From the NCBI GenBank assembly GCA_022578965.1, contig MU400707.1, positions 1-64,000 on the forward strand: DNA of 64,000 bases, read 5' to 3'. The position numbers were made by a program, and so were the translations under genes. Of this stretch, positions 1 through 8,462 are shown in pieces (position 1 is the stretch's first letter; the number at the start of each line of letters is the position of its first letter). Under the pieces are notes generated by a model. The model was given only the letters and a program-made list of their open reading frames with translations, made no database searches and was not told where the DNA came from. The DNA comes from Xylaria sp. FL1777 (Eukaryota > Ascomycota > Sordariomycetes > Xylariales > Xylariaceae).

Positions 1-1150
1 AAACTTTTTTATATATAGCTAAATTATTAATATAAAATTAATTAATTTATTAATAATAATATTATAAGTTTATTATATATTTTTAATAATTATTAATAGC
101 TTATAAAACATTATATAAAGTTATTATAAAAAATTTATTAATGCTTTATTTTATATTAGTAATATATTAATAAATATTATTAATAAGCTATAAAATATAT
201 TATATTTAGTTAATACTTAAATTATAGCTTTTAAAAAGTTTATTTAATTAATATTATAATAATAAACAAATAAAGCTATTTAATAAAAGTTTTTTTTTAA
301 TTTTATTGCAATTTTTTTTAGCTATAGTTTATATAGCATTAATGCTTAAATTAAATAATTTTAAATGCTTTTAATTTTATTAAAAGTTATATAATTTACT
401 TTTATTAGCTATAATATTACTAAAAATATTACTTTATTTTTTGCTTTATAATTATTTAGCTAAACAATATTATTTAATAAAAATATGTTTAAAAAAATAG
501 TTTAAATATATTATTTTTGTTTAATTTATAAGTTATTAAGCTTAAAATATTTATAAAAATTAAAAGTTAAATTTTTAAGCTTTTTATTATTTATTATATT
601 AATTAGCTATTTTATATATAATATTTAATTATTTTTTAAATTAGTAAGCTTATTTATTAAATTATTAATTTTATTTTTTAGTTTTTGCTTTTTTAATACT
701 ATGTTTAATTTTTGCTATATTTTTATTAATATAGCTTTAATTTTATTAAATTATAATTATAAATTAACTATAAATTAATTAATATATTTATAAATACTTT
801 TAATAATATTATTAATTATTAGTTTAATTAAATTATTGCTTTTAAAGTTAAGCTTTATAGTTTTATTGCTATTTTTAGCTATTTTATTAAATTAATACTA
901 AAATATATAAAATAAAAATAAAGTTAAAAAATAAAATAAAAAATAAATAAAATATTAATATATTATATAAAAGTTTATTTAAAATATAATGCTATAAAAC
1001 TGCTTAAATAACTATTTATACCTTTTAAATATTAGCTTAAAACTTTATAATTACTATATAAAGTTAAGTTTATACTTAAAAAAGTAAATGTTAAAAAAAA
1101 AACATTTCCTAAGTATAGTACTAAAAAACTATGTACAAATACTACTAATT
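1..1150. repeat. Extremely AT-rich block, probable RIP-mutated repeat relic
   Basis: The first ~1.15 kb is almost entirely A and T; the first 60 bases hold only three G or C. The few remaining G/C bases sit mostly in GCT, AGC or TGC contexts, and CpG is essentially absent. No ORF of meaningful size lies inside it, and base composition returns to about 50 % GC within some tens of bases near 1140-1160. This is how repeats look after repeat-induced point mutation in Pezizomycotina, but the ancestral element is not recognisable. A centromeric or other AT isochore edge is the main alternative. Confidence 0.75.
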
Positions 1151-1828
1151 TAGGTAGGGCTGGTCCGTGCTCCTTAGGTTTCTGCACAGCAACTGTCGCA
1201 CGGTGTACACCATGGCCTGTGCTGCCTAGAAGCCACACACTCTCCCAAAGGGCTTGCCCTCGGAGAGTGTGGACGAAAGTGGAGTCCACACGGGTAATGT
1301 CTTCAGCGGCAAGATTCGCTGAGCAGATAACCGAAAATGTTTTTTTTCGTCACTGCATGTTTCGCCCAGGCTACCCCGGAAAATCCCTAATGACTATGTC
1401 CAATCATTTTCGATATGATTACCAACGCCTCTCGCTCACTGCGTATGCTAAACAGCCTATGATGTAATGTCACTTAGCTAGACCTTTCACACTTCTGTCC
1501 AGAGTAAGACAGTCATGGCGGAGGACAATAAAGCTACCTTAGAGCTTGCATCTACGCCGGATTTAGGTTGTTTTATAAGTAGGTAAACTTCCCTCATCAT
1601 TACCTACCTCCCATTGTTTCCATTAGTCTACTTCTACTGCTCTCCCTCCCTCTCATTCCAAACATTACGGCACTCAACACCCAACATATAGCACCGCAGA
1701 TCTAGTTGATCTCTATCCTCACCGTTGTTTTTGCGCATACACAAGAACCACCAATCCTAGATTACGAGGAAAATCGCAAAGCCATATTAGTATCTATCGG
1801 CACGAGCTTGACCTCTTCCTTTTTCAAT

Positions 1829-2281
1829 ATGTCGTCAGCCCAAGCATGTCCAGTCGTCGGCACGACCAACAGCACCCTGCCTCCTTCTCATCCCGACGTG
1901 GACCTATCCAAACCTGGCCAGACCTGCCCTGTCGTGGGTGCGAAAACAGAGCATCACGGGAATCTGCACAAGCATCCCTCCGTACCCAGCAACCCTGCAA
2001 CACAGTCGACGGGTTCGCCAGACGCCCAAGCCTGTCCTGCTCTGAAGAGCGTCGTCAATGAGGCAAAGAGTAGAGAGATGGACGATGTGATCTGCCCAGT
2101 TGCGGGACCCGTGACGGCTGTACTCCCACCAGATCATCCCAGTACGCAGGGCAAGGCAGACGATGCCGAATGCCCCGTAACAAAAGCGAAGATCGGCCAC
2201 CACAAGGATAAAGTGGTTGTTCATCCCAGGATGAGCGATGTCTCAGGCGTGTGTCCTGTCACCGGCGTAAAGCAGGCATGA
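1829..2281 (+). CDS. Small six-Cys-Pro (CP-motif) repeat protein, candidate heme-regulatory-motif protein
   Basis: An uninterrupted 150-residue protein. The ATG at 1829 has A at -3; the same frame is open further upstream but without an earlier ATG. All six cysteines (7, 33, 69, 89, 115, 142) are followed by proline, mostly as CPV. There is an exact internal duplication: a module with CPV..LPP.HP and a second module with CPV..HH..HP recur with a period of 82 residues (7 to 89, 33 to 115), and the two modules are 26 residues apart in both copies. CP dipeptides with nearby His are the signature of heme-regulatory motifs (as in yeast Hap1), so heme or metal binding is inferred, not shown. There is no signal peptide or membrane segment. 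A CT-rich tract at about 1640-1665 resembles a fungal core promoter. The gene lies only 0.7 kb from the AT-rich block yet keeps normal codon composition. Confidence 0.75.
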   Translation: MSSAQACPVVGTTNSTLPPSHPDVDLSKPGQTCPVVGAKTEHHGNLHKHPSVPSNPATQSTGSPDAQACPALKSVVNEAKSREMDDVICPVAGPVTAVLPPDHPSTQGKADDAECPVTKAKIGHHKDKVVVHPRMSDVSGVCPVTGVKQA

Positions 2282-3087
2282 GCGGTAAGCACAGTCAATG
2301 TACTGTACGTTCTGTAAACTAGTGTCGAGATGGGTCGGCGTTTGTCTTGGGAAGGCTAAGAGCTAGTTATCGTCCCCTTTTCATGGGAATACCAATCCAT
2401 CACTCGTTTGGTTTATATATGTAGTGTAGGATAATAAGTCTTGCTCACCTTCCTTTAACATATGAACTGTGCTCAGATGCCTTTATGATTCACGAAAGGT
2501 ACAGAGAGCAAAGGCCTTCGGAGAGAGTGGTATCTGAGACATTGGTCATATGATTATGATAATAGATTGATGCGGTGCGCCCGCCTAGAATCAAATACCT
2601 ACGTTACGTCTTAGTAGCGGGATAAATCTAAATAGGAGATCTGGGGAAAGGAATATACAAAGTCTAGACGCTATATGCCGAACTCGTAATGAAGACAAAG
2701 AGGACGACAGACCGTGGGCCTTCAGCATGAGCCACCAATTAGTTAGCAATATGAATTCTTGACGATGATAGTAGCTGTAATGTCAAGGTCCTTTTGGGGG
2801 GGGGACACTAAGGGCCTTACCACCCTCCTTATCATGCTTGCTCTGTGTGTATGGTCAGGAATCAGCTTAGAACAAAGCTAGATAGAGAAACATACTGTAC
2901 AACGGCAGCGCTTCATCTGTTTTATATTTCTAGTGCTAGCTAGCTCTGTAGCTTTACACGACAAATTTGCTCATTACCATATGTATTAACTAGGTAGCTA
3001 TAGTTTTCTCTACCTTCTACTTTAGTACTTGTTTATCAAGGGCCTAGTAGTGAAGCTGTCGTCATTGAGAAAAAAGAACAAAGCCCT
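2282..3087. other. Intergenic region between convergent genes
   Basis: This is the space between the stop of the CP-repeat gene and the stop of the minus-strand HET gene, so it holds two 3' ends. A run of ten G at about 2795-2805 is the only obvious low-complexity feature. I see no gene. Confidence 0.6.
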
Positions 3088-5373
3088 TCAGTGGATGCTG
3101 ATCTCACTCGCCTGTGCTAATCCGTCTCTTATCATTAATGCCGTCTCCCCATCCATCAGCCCATAAACGAAAATCTCACCAACTAGCTTCCAGCCGGAGC
3201 CGGCATGCCTGATGACGACTGGTGTGCTGCATCCAGGCAAGACTGCAATGGTATCTCCATGTGATGCAGCCGCAACCGTGAGCCCTAGCCTTCCAGTTTC
3301 CGTCACGATGAGCCTCCTCCACGCCAGCACGTTTGAGGCCCATGATACGGCATCGCGTTCGTCCGATTGGGTATGATGCTCCAATGATTCTCCCTTGTAA
3401 CCGCCCCAAGATCGGTGAGGCCCCCTGGACCCTAGGAGATCTCCGAGAAGATACCCCCCGCCCAGGAGCAACTTTAAGTTCCGTAGGGCGAAGCTATGGA
3501 GACCGAAGTTAATTCCCGATCCAATCATCTCGCTCGTACCATACCGTGACCACCGTCTCTGGCTCATGAGGAGGCTCCAAGCTGAGGGTGGCTCGTCACC
3601 GGTGCTCGTACTATTGGCTACAATGGTGCGCCAAAAAGCCTCCTTTAGGCCAGCAAGGTTACCGTAGGCGTTAGGGATAGATTGAGCTAGCGAATCGTTG
3701 TGCGGATAGGATTCGTCAGCTTCGAGAATGTTGAAAGCAGAGAGATTGGCAATTTTATCAACCAGAACAGCTTGTAAAGACAAGACTCTAGGGTCAGAAA
3801 ATTCGACGTTCGGAGATGGAAGACCAGAGTGCGCCCGGTAACTGCGAGGTAGTCGGATGAGAGGCGCACACTTGCAGGTCCAACATACAGCCCAAGATGG
3901 TAAACTATGAGTGCAGGCATTGGCAACCTCTTTGTAACGAGTGTTTACAAGCCGTCGTATCCAGAGAGGATTGTCTACATTAAACCAGGAGAGCATGACT
4001 GGCTCAACAGGGGAATGGACAAGTCGAATGATGTCTAACCCATTATTCATGATGACATTTCGCGTAAAATCGGTATATACTTTGGTTAAATCCAGTCCGT
4101 AATTTGGTAACATCGTGGCTAGCTGTCTCACTCCGGGAATACCGAGTATGCCGTAAACCTTGTCACGGTTGTCTGATGCTTGAGCCTGACGAGCTAATTC
4201 GAACACTGGAAGAGCGGACTCCACGCCATAGCCCGTGTCCTCTCGTAAACGCTTGATACGGATCAAATGTTTCCACTGTTGCCCTGGAGTGGCGTGGCGT
4301 TCCTCAAGTCGTCGGTCGACTGTAACGGTACTGGCATGGTGATCTATGTCATCGCCGCTCGTAGCCATATTTTCTAAGACAGTTTCCTCACCCTCGTTTA
4401 TAGCTTCGCATGCGACCCATATCTCACGCAGAGGCATGGAATGGCTACCCCAAAGTACGGGAGCATCCACTTTAGCCATGGCAAGCTCTTGGAGAATCCA
4501 AAGACGGTGCCAATAGTCGCATGCAAAAAACGACCGAAGTGCAGAGAATACAGTATCGCGCCAAGGCAATAGATACGGGTCTAGTATTACTGGCGATGCA
4601 TCATACGCATAATGCGGAATCCCGTACTCAGCCGCAAACTCTCGGAGCTTCTCACCAGAACCTATTACGCGGGCAAGCCACGCCAAAGCCGTGTATGCTA
4701 AAGAAGTCGACTCGGTGCTTGGGCCGAGCCATACCACGACTTGCCACGAGGAGGCATAAATGGAGCGCATGATGCTCACTTGCTGCTCGCGCTCTTTATC
4801 GTCTTCCTGGTTGATGCATAATGCATCTATCCATAGCCGAATGCCGCGGTGCACCCATTGGGATTTCCGTAATTCGAGCAGTGCCGCGTAGAGGTTTGGT
4901 CTAACTTCTGTTTTAATGCCGTTTACTAAGATGTCGCGCTGGAAAGCATCAGGTCCCCATGCGTAAGAAAGTGCAACATATCTATGGGAAAGGGAATGCA
5001 ATCCATTTGTAGTCATGTCCGCCGTTCCGTCAGCAATCCTACTCTGAGCTGTCTGTAACTCAAGTGACTCGACGTAGTTCTTCCAAGAACGTTCGGGAAC
5101 CCTAAATAATCTGTGTCGTTTCTTTGGCGTGAATAAGACGGAGAAATCGAGCTGAGTCTGGTCATAGCTAGGCCACCTATCAGTGCTCATAAGTTCGGGC
5201 TCGTTCTGCGGCCCCAGTTGAAAATTATTTAGGGCCACAATTTCTAATTTGCAGCTGATGAGAGGTGCTTCATCATGATCACCAGTCTGAGACGCATACT
5301 GTAAAGTTAGAAGGCGAATCTCGCCCCTTCCTAGTGAGCGGTAGAGGGATTGGCTCTCACAGATTGTGGCCAT
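3088..5373 (-). CDS. HET-domain (heterokaryon incompatibility) protein
   Basis: A single-exon 761-residue protein starting at an ATG (complement of 5371-5373). The HET domain (PF06985) begins at about residue 131 with the block RYVALSYAWG and continues through the second conserved block LWIDALCINQ (about 180-189) and the VVVWLG strand (about 212-217). The C-terminus has the segment common in these proteins (GDTIAVLPG, then VGEIFVYGLMDGE). HET domains act in allorecognition and trigger growth arrest or cell death when hyphae of incompatible strains fuse; the partner is not deducible here. No NACHT, ankyrin or other fused domain is visible. The gene is isolated, with about 3 kb of gene-free DNA upstream, typical of accessory fungal regions. 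Full-length and without frameshift, so probably functional. Confidence 0.92.
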   Translation of the reverse strand: MATICESQSLYRSLGRGEIRLLTLQYASQTGDHDEAPLISCKLEIVALNNFQLGPQNEPELMSTDRWPSYDQTQLDFSVLFTPKKRHRLFRVPERSWKNYVESLELQTAQSRIADGTADMTTNGLHSLSHRYVALSYAWGPDAFQRDILVNGIKTEVRPNLYAALLELRKSQWVHRGIRLWIDALCINQEDDKEREQQVSIMRSIYASSWQVVVWLGPSTESTSLAYTALAWLARVIGSGEKLREFAAEYGIPHYAYDASPVILDPYLLPWRDTVFSALRSFFACDYWHRLWILQELAMAKVDAPVLWGSHSMPLREIWVACEAINEGEETVLENMATSGDDIDHHASTVTVDRRLEERHATPGQQWKHLIRIKRLREDTGYGVESALPVFELARQAQASDNRDKVYGILGIPGVRQLATMLPNYGLDLTKVYTDFTRNVIMNNGLDIIRLVHSPVEPVMLSWFNVDNPLWIRRLVNTRYKEVANACTHSLPSWAVCWTCKCAPLIRLPRSYRAHSGLPSPNVEFSDPRVLSLQAVLVDKIANLSAFNILEADESYPHNDSLAQSIPNAYGNLAGLKEAFWRTIVANSTSTGDEPPSAWSLLMSQRRWSRYGTSEMIGSGINFGLHSFALRNLKLLLGGGYLLGDLLGSRGPHRSWGGYKGESLEHHTQSDERDAVSWASNVLAWRRLIVTETGRLGLTVAAASHGDTIAVLPGCSTPVVIRHAGSGWKLVGEIFVYGLMDGETALMIRDGLAQASEISIH

Positions 5374-8300
5374 GTTTTCTCGTTGTCTAAGTCTATATAG
5401 CTAAACTACATGGCTTCTCATTAGAAACAGTCAAATTTTGATGGAGATTGGGTTGCATTTATCCTGGCCTGATTAGTTCATGGGCTTGTAGGAGCGAGCT
5501 TGGCATTGCAGCTATGCTGTCTATCGGAGGATCATTGCTGGTATAGACCTTGACTGTTTCTAAACGAACAGATCTCGCCTCGCAATGGGCGACAGCAGCT
5601 GCGGGGAGTGTTTAGGACGAGTTTTAGGTGTCCGTACTCGACGTGCCCATGTCTAAAGAAAATTATAATATCTTAAAGAAGCACGGGGCTGGCTAGCCAG
5701 TAATCAGATAATCGTAATGACATGACGCCATGGCCGCACTTCCCTACACTACAACTTGAGTCATGGCATCCAATTTTGACGCCGAGCGATATACCCAGGG
5801 AAGCAGGGGCCTATAATGGATCCCAATATTTTTCGGGGTGTACGTCCGTTTTATTCCCGAAGGATTTGGTAAGAAGTGATCGATGAACATCGAGGCACTA
5901 ACTAGACGAATGGCTGGCATCTATTACTGTAGATTTCAAACTAGAAGCTAAAAAGGGACGGCTTCTTTTGTTGTGTACTTAAATGTTGGCTACAGCGGCA
6001 TGTTCCTGTGGATTCTTGGGTAGGTAGAGGTAGTTTAGTAAGTTTCTAGGACTAGAGGAGCCCGCTCCCAGGTTTAATGGTGGAAGGCCCCTGCTAGGAC
6101 TTGGGCATTCAGGTTGGCTGTGTAGGTACCGGTATATCGAAATATAGGGAAAAACCAGATATTTGATTAGTTTGGCTGTGGGTTATAGTATAGTCTTTCC
6201 ATAGCCGTCCATTTAATGGAAATAGAGATATCTTTCTGCCTGGAGGCGGTTGCAAGGGTGAACGGGCGATATAGACCTTCACTTGAGTAAACTATCCTTT
6301 TGTTTAGAGGCGGGATGAACACTGGTTAGTTGATGAAGTTACTGATACACAGGTACAACTGACTCTGTTATACATAAGATTACAAGAAGTGTTTTAATAT
6401 ATTCATAGTCTCTACTTACATAGAATTATATGAGCGAAACGCTTGACTTTATACCTAAGGTAAGAAGGGTAACTCTTCTAGCCATTGTCTGTACCTACCT
6501 ACCAAGAAGTATGTATGTATTTGGGGTAGCTTTGTTGACTATACTACCTACTTAGCTGGCGTGATATGTTAAGTGAAGTCCTATATACCTAATTTAGTAG
6601 GTAGGTAGTATTTTATTGCCGAAAGGGGTAGCCAGACTTACCCTGCATAGGTACTTGGTGCACTAACTACGGTCTTAAGATTTACAACTATCATAGCACT
6701 TGCTGACCTGACAATGCTGTAACCAAACTCAATCCAAAAGCAGTCTAACACCATATATACTCCGGGTTTGAACCTTGGGTGAGCCTAACAGTTTTCATAC
6801 AGAGTATATTTCATGTGTTAGTTAGGCTATCATCACTTAAAGATTTGAAGGGTCACTGTCATAAAGAAGTTCTAACCTAATAGGGTCTATTGAGATGGGT
6901 CTATTACAGCCTCTCTAGACACCACGTGGTAGGTATAGAATATCTATATTTAGTTGATGCTACAAAGTATACCTAGTCATTTCTACGGGATACATATTTC
7001 GATCACAATATCTAGCGCCAAACTACATGTCGCAATTATTAACAAAGCTAACATTACGGTGACAAAGCTGTGAAGCTGAAACATTGAGTGTGCGTTAGCA
7101 ATCGTAGTGGGCTGTTACACAAAAGCCCGCTTGATTTATGATAGTCCCAGACCAGAGGCACCTCATACCACTAACTTGTTCCGCATTAAGGCAAATGACA
7201 CCTTTCAAGTTAACGTAAGAAGCAGGAGTATACCTAATTTAAGCCGAGAGCTAGAATTTTTCAAGAAGTGACTGTGAGTACCACTGTGAAATTAAGAGTT
7301 ATACTCTAGAAGACTTGGCTTAGAAACTAAACTAACGCCATGCTACGTTTGCTCATATACGGGGAGTGTTGGTGGAAGATGAATGCTAAGTAATTAGGTA
7401 CCATTCCCAAAACAATTTGCCTCGATGATAGATGGGGAAAGGAGGAGAGAAAGCCTAGAAAGAGGCTGGGAGGCTACGGATAATGATGTTAAACGACTTA
7501 GAAGCTTTCTGAGTGAGTGAAACAAAAAGAAGACTTTGCATGCTTTTCTCCCTGAAATTTTTGTACTACCTCGGTACTCCTTTGATGAACATGTTAACTA
7601 GAAGATATATACCTATATACATTGAATTATAGTATTGTACCTATAATAAAATATAGCCTAGCATTTTATAACAATTTACTGCTAATACTTTTGGCATAAC
7701 TTTTAATATGTATTTAGTTCATTGTATTGTTTAAAGTTATTTGATTTTCTACTCCCTTAAGAGTACTCCGTAAAGTAAAGAGGTTAGAATTAACGAGTAT
7801 AAGCAGTAATCGTGAATTAATCAAGTGGGGGACAGGGATTGCGTAGCTACAGAATCCCTACCTGTGTTGCGCTATGGTTTTTTCACCCAGGTCGGTGCGA
7901 GTAGAATACATAGGTTTAGTTAGGTACCTACCTCCTACTGTAGGTAGTTCAGAAGAATGTCTTACAGATGGCTCTTGCCACCGCTCACCGCCTAAATTTA
8001 GCCTTCCATCATTCAATACGTACGTACTGTAGATACCTGGGGTTGTACTACGTAGTACCTGCATCAGTAAGTACCTAGTGGTCATCTGTTTAAAGTATCT
8101 AGCCAGCCGGTCATCAACAACACTAGGTACCTACACATACTGACGAGACGAGACGAGACCATCGATCAAGCCGTCTGCCTAGCCATTCTTCAATTTTACC
8201 TTCATCGATTATACGATATAGAGGTACGCTCGCGAATCATCACGGCTAGAAAAATAAAAGAGACGGAAAAGGAAGGAAGAAGAGGGGGGGAGAGAGAGAA

Positions 8301-8462
8301 AACAACAACAAACAGCGATATAGCAGAAGGTTGGGAGATCAGTTTTCTGCTCATGCCATCTCTCATGCTTAGTTGAGAAGCCCCTCCGTTGCGGTATCGT
8401 TGTATCGTTTCTTTTTTGATCTTGTTGTCGGCCGCGATGACCTTCGAGCTGTCGGCATCGCC
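5374..8462. other. Gene-poor region upstream of HET and ZZ/EF-hand genes
   Basis: About 3 kb between two divergently transcribed genes, with no ORF showing protein-like composition or recognisable motifs. It is moderately AT-rich and contains many short TACC/GGTA runs (around 6490-6610 and 7920-8050), a GACGA run near 8141-8158, and an inverted repeat at 5421-5563. The last ~300 bases are presumably the promoter and leader of the gene at 8463; an A/G-rich tract lies at about 8250-8300. I see no RNA gene. Confidence 0.55.
5421..5563. repeat. 143-bp segment bounded by 14-bp perfect inverted repeats (MITE-like)
   Basis: The sequence ttagaaacagtcaa (5421-5434) is exactly inverted as ttgactgtttctaa (5550-5563). 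The 115 bases between have no coding potential. Size and structure fit a miniature inverted-repeat element or its relic, 47 bases upstream of the HET start codon. No convincing target-site duplication is visible, so a regulatory inverted repeat is an alternative. Confidence 0.45.

Noticed and set aside
1032..1467. Overlapping 82-85 codon ORFs on both strands at the edge of the AT-rich block
   Set aside because: They straddle the composition boundary, overlap each other and show no motif or splice-supported extension.
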